The notes under the pieces were generated by a model. That model saw only the letters and a program-made list of their open reading frames with translations, was not told where the DNA came from and searched no databases. Position numbers and translations under genes: made by a program. A DNA stretch of 64,000 bases from Chloroflexota bacterium (GTDB lineage Bacteria; Chloroflexota; Anaerolineae; Promineifilales; Promineifilaceae), in contig JAKEFB010000069.1 in assembly GCA_022616275.1 (NCBI GenBank), positions 1 through 64,000 on the forward strand. Direction: 5' to 3'. Positions 7,985 through 16,939 of the stretch are shown piece after piece. Each line of letters opens with the position of its first letter. Position 1 is the first letter of the stretch.

Positions 7985-8397
7985 TGAGGCCAACCATTTT
8001 ATTCCTGTGTCCTCACGGTGCGGCCAAGAGTATCCTGGCGGCCGCTTATTGCCGGCAACTGGCCGCCCACAATGGCCTTGATTGGCATATTACCTCGGCC
8101 GGGACCGAGCCGGACGACGCGCCTTCGCCGGCCGTCGTCGAGCTGCTCCGAGCTGAAGGAGTGGACGTTTCCGGCTACGCTCCCCGGCTGGTGACAGGCG
8201 ATGAGCTGGCAACGGCCGATTGGGTCGTTTCGTTGGGCTGCGACGTTGGCCAACTGGTTGTGCCTGGGCCGGAAAAGATCATTGACTGGAGCGATATACC
8301 TCCACCCGGCCAGGATTTAGCCGGCGCTTCCGCTCTCATTCGGGAGCGTGTCGCCGACCTGGTTGAGAGGTTGCCAAAAGAGGTCGTTCCTGGTTAA
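7984..8397 (+). CDS. Low-molecular-weight phosphatase / arsenate-reductase-fold protein with Cx5K P-loop
   Basis: The 137-residue protein has the LMW protein tyrosine phosphatase fold, which also includes ArsC arsenate reductases. The N-terminal P-loop reads CPHGAAKS (residues 9-16), where the family norm is C-x5-R-S; the phosphate-binding Arg is replaced by Lys15. A second conserved segment is WHITSAGTEP. The C-terminal acidic motif appears to be IDWSDIPPPGQD rather than the usual DPxG. It is coupled to the ChrB-domain gene upstream. Phosphatase, arsenate reductase or a non-enzymatic role are all possible. Confidence 0.8.
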   Translation: MRPTILFLCPHGAAKSILAAAYCRQLAAHNGLDWHITSAGTEPDDAPSPAVVELLRAEGVDVSGYAPRLVTGDELATADWVVSLGCDVGQLVVPGPEKIIDWSDIPPPGQDLAGASALIRERVADLVERLPKEVVPG

Positions 8398-8405
8398 TTA
8401 GATGG

Positions 8406-10493
8406 ATGTTTTTCCACGCCCGGAGCTTTTCGACACGGCTGGTGGTCGGGTTGTTTGTGCTCATCCTGCTGACAACTTTCAGCGCCGGCGTGCCTGCCTT
8501 CTGGGTCACGCGCAGCCAATTGGAGCGGCAGGTCTGGTCCCAGCTAGACAACGCCCAGCAGGCGACCCTGTCACTGCTGCAGGCCGAGCAAGAGCGGCTG
8601 GCCAGCCTGGCGACCGTACTTGCCGAGCGGCCAACGTTGAGACGGCTGGCGCGTGAACAGGTGCTGGCCGAGCTTGGCCCATATTTACAAGATTTCCAGG
8701 TACAGAGCGAGCTGGACATCCTGTTCTTTTGTAACCTGGACAACCGGCCGGTGGCCGGTGAAGCGCCTCTGCCGGACTGCCCTGAACCTCTCTCTGTTGG
8801 TTTTGAACTGGTTGACGGCCGGCCGGCTCTCCTGGCCAGTTGGCCGGTGGATGACGAGACGCCAGCCCGGTCGTTGGGTACGACAGTAGTTGGCATCTGG
8901 CTAAACGAACGCTTTCTAGACCGGCTGGTGGCCGATACCGGCGTAGAACAAAGTATTTTGCTGCCAGACGGCGCTCGCCTGGCCAGCAGCCTGCCCGCCG
9001 GGACAGATCCATCACGCTTATCGCCTGAACCTGTGCCTGATTTATCGGCCGGCCGGCCCGGCCGGGGTGTACTTAGCAGTGACGGCCGGCGTTATTACGT
9101 CACCCACTCCCCGCTGGCGGACAGCGACGGCCGCACTGTCCTGCTATCTGAGGTGGCCCTGCCGGTGAACGACTTGATCGCCGCCGAGAACCAGGCGCTC
9201 CTGATTCTGGCCGCCAGCACCAGCCTGGTCGCTATCCTGGGGGCGCTCCTGGGGGTGTGGTACGTCCGGCAGTTGGCCAGACCCTTGCAGCAATTGACGG
9301 ACGTGGCCGAGCAGGTTAGTCTGGGAGACTTGATGGTTCCCATCCCCCTGTTTTCTGACCCCATTGAAATCAGCACGCTGGCTACGGCGCTGCACAAAAG
9401 CCAGGCCAGCATGTTGCACGCCCTGGAAGAGCGATCGCAGGCGCGGGACTGGCTGAACACCCTGATTCAATCTATTGTCGAAGGGGTGGTGACTTTTGAC
9501 GCCCAGGGCTACGTAACCTTCTTGAGTCAGGGGGTAGAGGCGCTGATTGGTTGGCGCAGCGAAGAGGCTGTGGGCCGGCAAGTAAATGACATCTTTCCGC
9601 TGGCCGAGGAGGGTGAGGGACAATTCCTGGACCATATTCCACCACCCGGCGACAAACGCCAGGTTGGCGTACTGACCCGTTCCGGTAAAGCTCTGGTCCT
9701 GGCTATTACCGGGGCGCGGCTCGTTCCACCCAATGGGGACACCGTACAGGTTGCCCTGGTCTTGCGGGACGTCACCCAGGAAGAAGCGCTTCACCACCTG
9801 CGTTCTTACTTCCTGGCCAATATTTCCCACGAATTTCGTACTCCCCTGAGCACCTTGAACGCCTCGATGGAACTGCTCATGGACCAGGCGGCCGATCTGT
9901 CGGCCGCCGAGATGCGCGAACTACTCAAACCCACCTACTTGAGTCTGCACGGACTACAAACGTTGATTGACAACCTGTTGGAAAGCAGCACGATCGAGGC
10001 CGGGCGCTTCGTCCTGCACCGCCGGCCGGTAGACCTCAAACAGATCGTCCACGATGCGCTCCGGGTGGTCCAGCCGCTGCTGGAGCGGCGCCACCAGCCA
10101 GTTTCCGTGGACGAGTTGGCCGGGCTGCCGGCTGTTAATGCTGACCCGGGCCGCCTGACCCAAGTCCTGGTTAACCTGTTGAGCAACGCCAGCAAATACA
10201 GCCCCATCGGCCAGCCGATTGATATCTACCTAGAAGGTAAGGATGATGTCCTCCGGGTAGCCGTGGCTGACCGTGGGCCGGGTATTTCCTCGGCCGATCA
10301 GGTTAACTTGTTTCGCCGCTTTGTCCGCCTGGACGCCAGGGATGGGGAGCAATATGGCATTGGCCTGGGGCTTTACGTCGTGAAAACAACCATTGAGACC
10401 CACGGCGGTCGGATTGGCGTGGAGGACCGGCCGGGGGGTGGGACGATTTTCTGGTTTGAAGTGCCCTTGCACCAGGAGGAAACCTCTTTGTGA
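8406..10493 (+). CDS. Membrane sensor histidine kinase (HAMP-PAS-HisKA-HATPase)
   Basis: The 695-residue kinase has a transmembrane helix at 11-30, an extracytoplasmic sensor region of about 230 residues, a second helix at ~264-285, a HAMP linker ([19 protein letters not shown], ~291-309) and a PAS domain at ~345-460. The HisKA box SHEFRTPL contains the phosphorylated His475, and the C-terminal ATPase has N ([11 protein letters not shown]), G1 (VADRGPGIS) and G2 (YGIGLGLYV) boxes. The extracytoplasmic part holds two cysteines near 109-125 that could respond to redox or metals. Its TGA overlaps the GTG of the response regulator by 4 bp (GTGA), so they form a pair. Position between chromate genes and a sulfate importer suggests oxyanion sensing (inference). 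Confidence 0.93.
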   Translation: MFFHARSFSTRLVVGLFVLILLTTFSAGVPAFWVTRSQLERQVWSQLDNAQQATLSLLQAEQERLASLATVLAERPTLRRLAREQVLAELGPYLQDFQVQSELDILFFCNLDNRPVAGEAPLPDCPEPLSVGFELVDGRPALLASWPVDDETPARSLGTTVVGIWLNERFLDRLVADTGVEQSILLPDGARLASSLPAGTDPSRLSPEPVPDLSAGRPGRGVLSSDGRRYYVTHSPLADSDGRTVLLSEVALPVNDLIAAENQALLILAASTSLVAILGALLGVWYVRQLARPLQQLTDVAEQVSLGDLMVPIPLFSDPIEISTLATALHKSQASMLHALEERSQARDWLNTLIQSIVEGVVTFDAQGYVTFLSQGVEALIGWRSEEAVGRQVNDIFPLAEEGEGQFLDHIPPPGDKRQVGVLTRSGKALVLAITGARLVPPNGDTVQVALVLRDVTQEEALHHLRSYFLANISHEFRTPLSTLNASMELLMDQAADLSAAEMRELLKPTYLSLHGLQTLIDNLLESSTIEAGRFVLHRRPVDLKQIVHDALRVVQPLLERRHQPVSVDELAGLPAVNADPGRLTQVLVNLLSNASKYSPIGQPIDIYLEGKDDVLRVAVADRGPGISSADQVNLFRRFVRLDARDGEQYGIGLGLYVVKTTIETHGGRIGVEDRPGGGTIFWFEVPLHQEETSL

Positions 10494-11164
10494 AGATCCT
10501 CATTGTTGAAGATGACCTTGCTCTCTCCGACGTGCTGGCCTTTACCTTGCGCCGGGCTGGTTACGAAGTCGTAATGGCTTACGATGGGCTGGCCGCGCTC
10601 CAGGTCTGGCAAGAGCAGGCGCCCGACCTGATTGTGCTGGATTTAAATTTACCTAAGCTGGACGGGCTGGCTGTCTGCCGCCAGATTCGCAGCCAGGCGC
10701 AAACGCCAATCATCATCCTCAGTGTCCGTGGCGGCGATGAAGCTGTCGTGCAGGGGTTAGAGCTGGGAGCAGATGATTACGTCGTCAAGCCGTTTAGTCC
10801 AAACCAGTTGGTGGCGCGAGTACGGGCTGTGCTGCGCCGGGCTGGAGTCACCCTTACGTCTGGTCCACTGGAGACGACCACCCTGACACTGGACCGTTCC
10901 CGGCTGGAGGTCCATAGAACGGGCCTGGCACCGGTTCGCCTGACCCCGCTGGAGGCGCGCCTGCTCGAGGTCCTGATGCTCAACGCCGGCCAGGTGGTCT
11001 CGACCGAAGAACTCATCGGCATCGCGTGGGGAGCCGAGGGTGGTGACCGGACGATGTTAAAACAATTAGTTTACCGCCTGCGCAACAAGCTGGAGCCAAA
11101 CCCCTCGCAACCAACCTACATTGAAACCATCCCTGGCGTAGGATACGTGCTGGCAGAGCCATAA
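10490..11164 (+). CDS. OmpR/PhoB-family response regulator
   Basis: The 224-residue regulator has a receiver domain with acidic residues VEDD (7-9), phospho-acceptor Asp51 in [11 protein letters not shown], Ser78 and Lys100 (VVKPFSP). A winged-helix DNA-binding domain follows ([14 protein letters not shown], then [15 protein letters not shown]). The start is GTG 10490, overlapping the kinase stop, with AGGAGG about 11 nt upstream. Its partner is the preceding kinase. Direct repeats with 11-bp phasing, the usual target layout for this family, occur just downstream at 11226-11247 ahead of the sulfate importer, and upstream of the gene at 1162. Confidence 0.95.
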   Translation: MKILIVEDDLALSDVLAFTLRRAGYEVVMAYDGLAALQVWQEQAPDLIVLDLNLPKLDGLAVCRQIRSQAQTPIIILSVRGGDEAVVQGLELGADDYVVKPFSPNQLVARVRAVLRRAGVTLTSGPLETTTLTLDRSRLEVHRTGLAPVRLTPLEARLLEVLMLNAGQVVSTEELIGIAWGAEGGDRTMLKQLVYRLRNKLEPNPSQPTYIETIPGVGYVLAEP

Positions 11165-11225
11165 CAGACGCCCCTTAGTAACCATCCGTCGGTTATTGAC
11201 CAGTGACCAATAACCACTAACCCAA

Positions 11226-11247
11226 TCTGTTACCGGTCTGTTACCGG
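11226..11247 (+). promoter_or_regulatory. Tandem 11-bp direct repeat, candidate response-regulator site
   Basis: TCTGTTACCGG occurs twice back to back (11226-11236 and 11237-11247), giving exact 11-bp phasing as in Pho-box-like sites. More degenerate copies of GTTAC/GTTAA follow at 11263 and 11276. It lies between the response regulator gene and the sulfate importer operon. The half-site resembles TGTTAACAG found at 1104-1123. Confidence 0.5.
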
Positions 11248-11300
11248 CCGATAACCACCCCCGTTACCTTTGCCTGTTAACTTAAATGCAAGCTTGCTAA

Positions 11301-11363
11301 GGTGCCTGGCACTGGGCAGAGTGGCCCAGTCCAATAGAGGTGTTTTGCCCAGTGCCAGGCACC
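11301..11363. repeat. Inverted pair of palindromic 18-mers with 27-bp spacer
   Basis: GGTGCCTGGCACTGGGCA (11301-11318) and its exact reverse complement (11346-11363) are separated by 27 bp. Each arm also contains its own small palindrome, GTGCCTGGCAC. A short GGGC/GGCCC pairing lies inside the spacer. The element ends 18 bp before the start codon of the importer ATPase. A different-sequence element of the same architecture lies at 51998-52058. Confidence 0.75.
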
Positions 11364-11381
11364 ACTCAGCGGAGAGGAATC

Positions 11382-13319
11382 ATGTCCATTATTCTGGAGA
11401 ATTTGACCAAACGGTATGACAGTCATCCAGTTGTCAACAATGTGTCCCTGGAGGTGGCTGACGGCGAATTTTTCGTTCTTCTGGGGTCGAGCGGCAGTGG
11501 CAAAACGACAATCTTGACCATGATTGCCGGTCTGGTAGCTATTGACCAGGGACGGGTGTTGCTGCATGGTCGCGACGTGACCCACCTACCTACCCAGGGG
11601 CGACGTGTCGGCTTTGTCTTTCAGCACTACGCCCTATTTCAGCACATGACCGTAGCCGACAATATCGAGTTTGGTCTGCGGGTCCGCAAAGTGGCCGCGG
11701 CCGAACGGCGCATACGGCGCGACGAGTTGCTGGAACTGGTTGGGCTGGCAGGGCTGGGCAACCGGATGCCGCGCCAGCTTTCTGGCGGGCAGCAACAACG
11801 CGTCGCCCTGGCCCGAGCCCTGGCCCACCGGCCGGACGTGCTGCTGCTGGACGAACCCCTGGGCGCACTCGACGCCAAAATCCGCGTTGAGCTACGCCGC
11901 ACCTTAAAAGCCATTCAAAGGGAACTGGGGATCGCCGCCATTCTCGTTACGCACGACCAGGAAGAAGCGTTTGAACTGGCTGACCGCCTGGGTGTGATGA
12001 GCTTTGGCCGGCTGCTGGAAGTTGGCGCACCGGAAGAATTATACCGGCAGCCGCAGACGGAGTTCGTCGCCACCTTCTTAGGTACGGCCAATTTGCTCGT
12101 CGGCCAGGCAACGCCCGGTGGCGTGCAGGTAGGGCCGCACCATTTTCCGCTGCCGGAGCATCTCCACCTGCTGAATGGAAGCCAACGGGTGCAGCTATTG
12201 TTCCGGCCGGAAGACGTAGCCCTGGCGGGCACAGTCGAAGAACTAGATTGCCCCTCGTTCGGCCGCGGCGAAGTGGAGCAAATCACCTTTGGCGGCTTTT
12301 ACGAGCGGCTTCGACTGCGCCTGCCGCCGATCCGTGGCGTGCGGCCCATTGCCCCACCGGTTGCTTACGGCCGCGACGCGATGGCCATCGAAGTCACGCG
12401 CGCTCAAGACCAGGCCAACCGCTTCCCGCTTCAGCCGGGGCAGCTCGTCTGGGTCGGCGTCCGGCAGATTCACGCCCTTTCCCATCCCGGTCTGCGCTTC
12501 CTCATTCCCAGCGACGGTTCACCAGAGGCGCAGGTGGCTTTGGCCATCGCCCATCCCATAGCGCGCTTGAGCCACGGCCGGGTGACGCTGTTGGGTCATG
12601 GGTTGACAGGCGAAGCGCTGCAACGCCACTTGCAGGAAACCAAGGAACAACTGGGCAGTGGCCTGGCAGCGCTGGAAACGCGAACGACGACACTCGACCT
12701 GGCTGAAGCGGTGGCTGAGGAGGTCGAACATCATCCGGTTGACCTGGTCGTGCTGCCGGCTGGCGCGCCCGAAACCCGGTCGCGGACGGTTGAGGCCTTC
12801 TTGCAGACCGGCGAACATCACCTGCTGCTGGTTCCAGGCGAGCAAGCCTTGCCGGAGAAGGCGCTTATCTGCATCGCTACAGGTGAACCCGGCAAAGAGG
12901 ACGTTCTGTTTGCCGGCCGGCTGCTACGTCACCTGGGAGCCGAGGCAACCCTGCTCTCCATTCTGCCCAGAACGGCTACCTCGCCGCATGCCCAGGAGAA
13001 AACGAGTCGCTTCCTGGAGAGCGGAATCCGCACCCTGGAGATGCTAGGTGTGCCGGCCCGCCTGACCATCCGGACCGGCCGGGTGGCCGAAGAGATTGTA
13101 CATGAGATGGAAGAGGGGGGACACGACCTGCTGGTGCTCGGAGCACCCCTGACGAACCGCGAGAGGCAGTTAACGCTGGACGGCGTTACCGGCCAGGTGC
13201 TCAATCAGGCGCTCGATCACCCCATTCTCATTGTGCGCTCCTTCGTGAGGATAAGATATGAGCCATTCCTGAGAGCGCCCAAGGTCCGCACCACGATTCT
13301 GAAGGAGATTATTTTTTGA
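11382..13319 (+). CDS. cysA: Sulfate-type ABC transporter ATPase fused to tandem USP-like domains
   Basis: The 645-residue protein starts as a CysA/PotA-type ATPase: Walker A GSSGSGKT (35-42), Q-loop FQHYAL, signature LSGGQ (133-137), Walker B LLLDEP (154-159), H-loop VTHDQEE, then a TOBE-like region to about 390. A normal CysA ends near 350. Here about 250 further residues follow, which look like two UspA-like units, the last with a PEKALICIATGEPGKEDVLF strand and a terminal HDLLVLGAPL...HPILIV pattern typical of USP proteins. This is an unusual fusion that could link sulfate uptake to nucleotide or stress signals. A GGAGAGG precedes ATG 11382. It is the first gene of the importer operon and is followed at 16158 and 16940 by two free USP genes. 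Confidence 0.9.
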   Translation: MSIILENLTKRYDSHPVVNNVSLEVADGEFFVLLGSSGSGKTTILTMIAGLVAIDQGRVLLHGRDVTHLPTQGRRVGFVFQHYALFQHMTVADNIEFGLRVRKVAAAERRIRRDELLELVGLAGLGNRMPRQLSGGQQQRVALARALAHRPDVLLLDEPLGALDAKIRVELRRTLKAIQRELGIAAILVTHDQEEAFELADRLGVMSFGRLLEVGAPEELYRQPQTEFVATFLGTANLLVGQATPGGVQVGPHHFPLPEHLHLLNGSQRVQLLFRPEDVALAGTVEELDCPSFGRGEVEQITFGGFYERLRLRLPPIRGVRPIAPPVAYGRDAMAIEVTRAQDQANRFPLQPGQLVWVGVRQIHALSHPGLRFLIPSDGSPEAQVALAIAHPIARLSHGRVTLLGHGLTGEALQRHLQETKEQLGSGLAALETRTTTLDLAEAVAEEVEHHPVDLVVLPAGAPETRSRTVEAFLQTGEHHLLLVPGEQALPEKALICIATGEPGKEDVLFAGRLLRHLGAEATLLSILPRTATSPHAQEKTSRFLESGIRTLEMLGVPARLTIRTGRVAEEIVHEMEEGGHDLLVLGAPLTNRERQLTLDGVTGQVLNQALDHPILIVRSFVRIRYEPFLRAPKVRTTILKEIIF

Positions 13320-13333
13320 AGGAGATTCTGTGT

Positions 13334-14455
13334 ATGAAGCAACCACTTGTCCGATTCCGCACCATTTTGGTTCTGTTGTCTGGCCTGCTCGCCGCTTGTG
13401 GTCCGGCCTCTACCAGCCCGGGAGGCGCCGACGATAACGGCCAGACGCCGGCCGAGACAGACAATACGTCGAACACGGCCGCTGACCAGAGTGGCGAAAC
13501 CGTGACCTTGATTCTGGGCGCCTACACTACGCCACGCGAGGCCTACGGCCAGATCATTCCCCTCTTCCAGGCCCAGTGGAAGGAAGAGAGTGGCCAGAAC
13601 GTCGTCTTTGAAGAGTCCTACCTGGGGTCCGGCGCGCAATCACGGGCCATCGTGGAGGGGTTTGAAGCTGACATTGCCGCCCTATCGTTAGAGGCCGACA
13701 TCAACCGTATCGCAGATGCCGGCCTGATCACCCACGACTGGAAAAACAATGCCTACAAGGGCATGGTCAGCACCTCGGTCGTTGCCTTCGCCGTGCGTAA
13801 CGGCAACCCCCTGGAGATCCACGATTGGGCAGACCTGGCCGAGCCCGGCGTGGAGGTCCTGACGCCCAACCCCAAGAGCAGTGGTGGCGCGCAGTGGAAT
13901 ATCCTGGCCCTCTATGGCGCCGCTCAGCGTGGTTTTGTCGAAGGTGTCCCGGCCGACGATGACGAGGCAGCCCAGCAATTCCTGCTGGCTGTCCTCAACA
14001 ACGTCACCGTTATGGATAAGGCGGCTCGTGAGAGTATCACTAATTTTGAAGCGGGTGTCGGCGACGTGGCTATCACTTACGAAAATGAAGTCCTGGTCGG
14101 CCAGCAGAGCGGCCAGGACTATGAGCTGGCCATCCCGCGCTCGTCCATCCTGATTGAGAACCCGGTGGCCGTGATTGACACCTACGTGGACGAGCACGGC
14201 ACACGCGAAGTTGCCGAAGCTTTTGTCGAGTTCCTTTACACCAAAGAGGCCCAAGAAATCTTCGCCGAGTTCGGCCTGCGGGCCGTAGATCCAGAAGTGG
14301 CTGAGGCCACGGCCGACCGCTACCCGGTGCTGGAAGACCTCTTCACCATCGAACAGTTCGGCGGCTGGCAGGAGGCCACGCCGGCCTTCTTTGGCGACAA
14401 CGGCATCTACACGCTGACGGTGGCTAACGTCGCCAGGTTAGCGGAACAAGAATAA
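13334..14455 (+). CDS. Sulfate-binding lipoprotein of ABC importer
   Basis: The protein is about 373 residues. Its N-terminal signal sequence ends in the lipobox LLAAC, so it should be a lipid-anchored extracytoplasmic binding protein. Family features of Sbp/CysP sulfate-binding proteins are visible: SYLGSGAQSRAIVEGFEADI and TPNPKSSGGAQWNILALYGA, the latter being the segment that contacts the bound oxyanion. A Ser/Thr/Asp-rich linker follows the lipobox. I choose ATG 13334, with GAAGGAG upstream, rather than an in-frame codon six residues earlier. Thiosulfate or another oxyanion cannot be excluded. Confidence 0.9.
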   Translation: MKQPLVRFRTILVLLSGLLAACGPASTSPGGADDNGQTPAETDNTSNTAADQSGETVTLILGAYTTPREAYGQIIPLFQAQWKEESGQNVVFEESYLGSGAQSRAIVEGFEADIAALSLEADINRIADAGLITHDWKNNAYKGMVSTSVVAFAVRNGNPLEIHDWADLAEPGVEVLTPNPKSSGGAQWNILALYGAAQRGFVEGVPADDDEAAQQFLLAVLNNVTVMDKAARESITNFEAGVGDVAITYENEVLVGQQSGQDYELAIPRSSILIENPVAVIDTYVDEHGTREVAEAFVEFLYTKEAQEIFAEFGLRAVDPEVAEATADRYPVLEDLFTIEQFGGWQEATPAFFGDNGIYTLTVANVARLAEQE

Positions 14456-15318
14456 TGCGTACAGTGAGCCAGACGCAGCCAGGCGCAGTGGAAAAGAGGG
14501 CGCCCCCCACAGTTCCCTGGGGAACCTGGGCCGTGCGGGGGGCCGCCCTCACCTACCTGGCCATCCTGCTCATCATCCCTTTGCTCGTTATCGTCCAGGA
14601 TGGTTTCCGGGAAGGGCTGGCAGGCCTATGGCATCAGGTTTCCCTGCCCATCGCCTGGCAGGCCCTCAAGCTGACGCTGTGGACGGCGGCCGTGATGACA
14701 GTGATCAACACCATGATGGGAACATTGACCGCTTACGTCCTGGTGCGCTACTCCTTTCCCGGCCAGACGATACTCAATGCCATCATTGACCTGCCGCTGG
14801 CTATTCCCGCGTTGGTCACGGGCGTCATGCTGGTCGTGCTCTATGGGCCACAGCAGGCCATCGGGGGATGGCTGAAGGATGAACTGGGGTGGTCCATTAT
14901 CTTTGCTCCGCCCGGCATCGTCCTGGCCCTGCTCTTTATCACCTTTCCGTTCGTCGTGCGCTCGGTCCAGCCGGTGCTGCTGGGCCTGGACCGGGCGCAC
15001 GAGGACGCGGCCGCTACCCTGGGGGCCGGCGGCTGGACCATTTTCCGGCGGGTCACGCTGCCACCGCTCCTCCTGCCGGTCGCCAGCGGGGCATTGTTGA
15101 GTTTTGCCCGGGCCATTGGCGAATTTGGCTCCATCGTCATCGTCGCCGGCAATATTCCGTTTTTCTCCCAGACGGCCGCCGTTTACGTTCTGGGCGAGGT
15201 GGAATCGGATAATCGTCTGGGCGCCAGCGCGATCTCGGTGGTCATGGTGGCCATTGCTTTTAGCCTGATGCAACTGGTGGACTGGCTGCAGAAGCGGGCG
15301 CGTAAGGAGACGGCATGA
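14455..15318 (+). CDS. cysT: Sulfate ABC transporter permease, CysT/CysU type
   Basis: This 287-residue permease has six hydrophobic segments and the binding-protein-dependent EAA loop, here EDAAATLGAGGWTIFRRVTLPPL, matching the CysT family. ARAIGEFGSIVIVAGN follows, a hallmark of sulfate/molybdate permeases. The start codon shares one base with the preceding stop (TAATG), and the stop overlaps the next start by 4 bp, so the three genes are translationally coupled. With CysW it forms the membrane channel of the importer. Confidence 0.93.
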   Translation: MRTVSQTQPGAVEKRAPPTVPWGTWAVRGAALTYLAILLIIPLLVIVQDGFREGLAGLWHQVSLPIAWQALKLTLWTAAVMTVINTMMGTLTAYVLVRYSFPGQTILNAIIDLPLAIPALVTGVMLVVLYGPQQAIGGWLKDELGWSIIFAPPGIVLALLFITFPFVVRSVQPVLLGLDRAHEDAAATLGAGGWTIFRRVTLPPLLLPVASGALLSFARAIGEFGSIVIVAGNIPFFSQTAAVYVLGEVESDNRLGASAISVVMVAIAFSLMQLVDWLQKRARKETA

Positions 15319-16154
15319 ACACAACGGTAACGGCAATGACCCGGCCGGTGTCGCGTAGCGGCCTCTGGGGCCGGCGACTGCTCATCAGCCTGGTGGTTGG
15401 TTACATCGCTTTTCTCATCCTGGCCCCGCTGGGCGCCCTGGTGGCCGGCGCGTTCCAGGAGGGCCTGCCACCCATCTTTACCGCTCTCAGCCAGCCTGAC
15501 GTGTTGAGGGCCTTCTGGCTAACGCTGCTGATCAGCCTGCTCACCGTGATCGTCCACGCCGTCTTCGGCACTATGGTGGCCTGGGTGCTGGTGCGACACC
15601 GCTTTCCCGGCCGGCAGATACTCAATGGCCTGATTGATATGCCCTTTGCCGTCTCGGCCGTCGTCGTGGGCTACATGTTGCTGCTCCTCTTTGGCCGCAA
15701 CGGCTTGCTGGCGCCGGTTCTGGCGGCGCTGGACATTCAGGTAGCCTTTGCCCTGCCGGGGATGATTTTGGCCACGATGTTTGTGACGCTGCCCTTTATG
15801 ATCCGGGAGTTAATGCCGGTGTTGGAAGCATTTGGCATCCAGCAAGAGCAGGCGGCTGCTACCCTGGGGGCCAGCGGCTGGCAGACATTCTGGCGCGTTA
15901 CCCTGCCTGCCCTGCGGTGGGGCTTTATTTATGGCGTGATCTTGACCTTCGCCCGCGCCCTGGGCGAGTTCGGCGCGATCCTGGTAATTGGCGGCGGTGT
16001 TATAGGACGCACGGAGACGGTCACGCTTTACATTTACCGCGCCCTGGACGAGCGCATGTACGTAGGCGCCTACAGCGCCGCCCTGGTGCTGGGGTTACTG
16101 TCGCTGGCCCTGGTGCTGGGTACGGATCTGCTGCGGCGCAGAAGCGACCGTTAA
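15315..16154 (+). CDS. cysW: Sulfate ABC transporter permease, CysW type
   Basis: The 279-residue second permease subunit has six hydrophobic segments, the EAA-loop EQAAATLGASGWQTFWRVTLPAL and ARALGEFGAILVIGGG. Family members end with a region contacting the ATPase, here TETVTLYIYRALDERMYVGAYSA. It begins with an ATGA overlap of cysT. It is followed after only 3 bp by a USP gene, which probably extends the operon. Confidence 0.93.
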   Translation: MNTTVTAMTRPVSRSGLWGRRLLISLVVGYIAFLILAPLGALVAGAFQEGLPPIFTALSQPDVLRAFWLTLLISLLTVIVHAVFGTMVAWVLVRHRFPGRQILNGLIDMPFAVSAVVVGYMLLLLFGRNGLLAPVLAALDIQVAFALPGMILATMFVTLPFMIRELMPVLEAFGIQQEQAAATLGASGWQTFWRVTLPALRWGFIYGVILTFARALGEFGAILVIGGGVIGRTETVTLYIYRALDERMYVGAYSAALVLGLLSLALVLGTDLLRRRSDR

Positions 16155-16157
16155 CTT

Positions 16158-16889
16158 ATGAACGGCCACGATCCAGCCCCGCGCTTGCTTTTGTGTAGCC
16201 TGCAGAAACCACCGTCGCGCCCTTTCCTGGCCTATGCTGAGGCTCTGACCGCGCAGTTAGGCGGCCAGGCCACCAACCTGCCTGTTACCATGTTACGCCG
16301 CCCTGACCAGCTCAAGGAAGCGGTCGCCGGCTGTGATTTGGTCCTCTTTGAAGAGCCCACGCTACCGCTCTGGCAGCGCTGGCTGATTGGGAATCCCGGC
16401 CGCCGGGTGATTCGCCAGGCGCCCACTTCCACCCTGGTGGTCCGGCAAGCACGCTGGCCGCTGCAAAAAATTCTGCTCATTCTGCGGTCCGAGGAGACGG
16501 ATGATCTGGCAACTGAATGGGTGTTACACCTGGCCAGGTCCAGTGGGGCGGCCGTGACTGTGCTGGTCATCATACCACCTATACCCACCATGTACTGGTT
16601 AAGCGATAGCCTCCCGGTAGCGTTGGAAACAGTTTTATCGGAGGAGATTGCCTCTGGCGCCCATCTTCATCGCCTGCTTAATGATCTACGCAACCAGGAA
16701 ATCATGGGTATGGTGCGCCTCCGTGAAGGCGCGGCAGCGTGGCAGATAAGCCAGGAGCTGGCGGCCGCCGCCTATGATCTGGTGGTAATTGGGGCCGAGC
16801 CACCTGGCCGCCTGTACCGCTGGTTCATGGGCGAGCTGGCGGCGTCTTTGCCGGCCTGGACCGGCCGGCCGGTGCTCGTTGCCAGATAA
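16158..16889 (+). CDS. UspA-like (universal stress) protein
   Basis: This 243-residue protein consists of a degenerate N-terminal unit (~1-95, ending HPTSTLVVRQ-like in APTSTLVVRQARWP) and a clearer UspA-like unit (~98-243). The latter starts with LQKILLILRSEET and ends with DLVVIGAEPPGRLYRWFMG followed by RPVLVAR. The pattern resembles the ATP-binding USP subgroup, but the glycine spacing is altered. It lies 3 bp after cysW and is probably translated with the importer, paralleling the USP domains fused to the ATPase. Confidence 0.78.
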   Translation: MNGHDPAPRLLLCSLQKPPSRPFLAYAEALTAQLGGQATNLPVTMLRRPDQLKEAVAGCDLVLFEEPTLPLWQRWLIGNPGRRVIRQAPTSTLVVRQARWPLQKILLILRSEETDDLATEWVLHLARSSGAAVTVLVIIPPIPTMYWLSDSLPVALETVLSEEIASGAHLHRLLNDLRNQEIMGMVRLREGAAAWQISQELAAAAYDLVVIGAEPPGRLYRWFMGELAASLPAWTGRPVLVAR

Positions 16890-16939
16890 GTAGAAATTGG
16901 TCCTACTTTTTTACTGTTTTTAACAGGAACAGAGAAACT

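Noticed and set aside
13334..16154. Importer as molybdate or phosphate transporter
   Set aside because: The binding protein has the NPKSSGGAQWN and GSGAQSRA segments of sulfate binders, and both CysT- and CysW-type permeases are present; molybdate systems have one permease gene.
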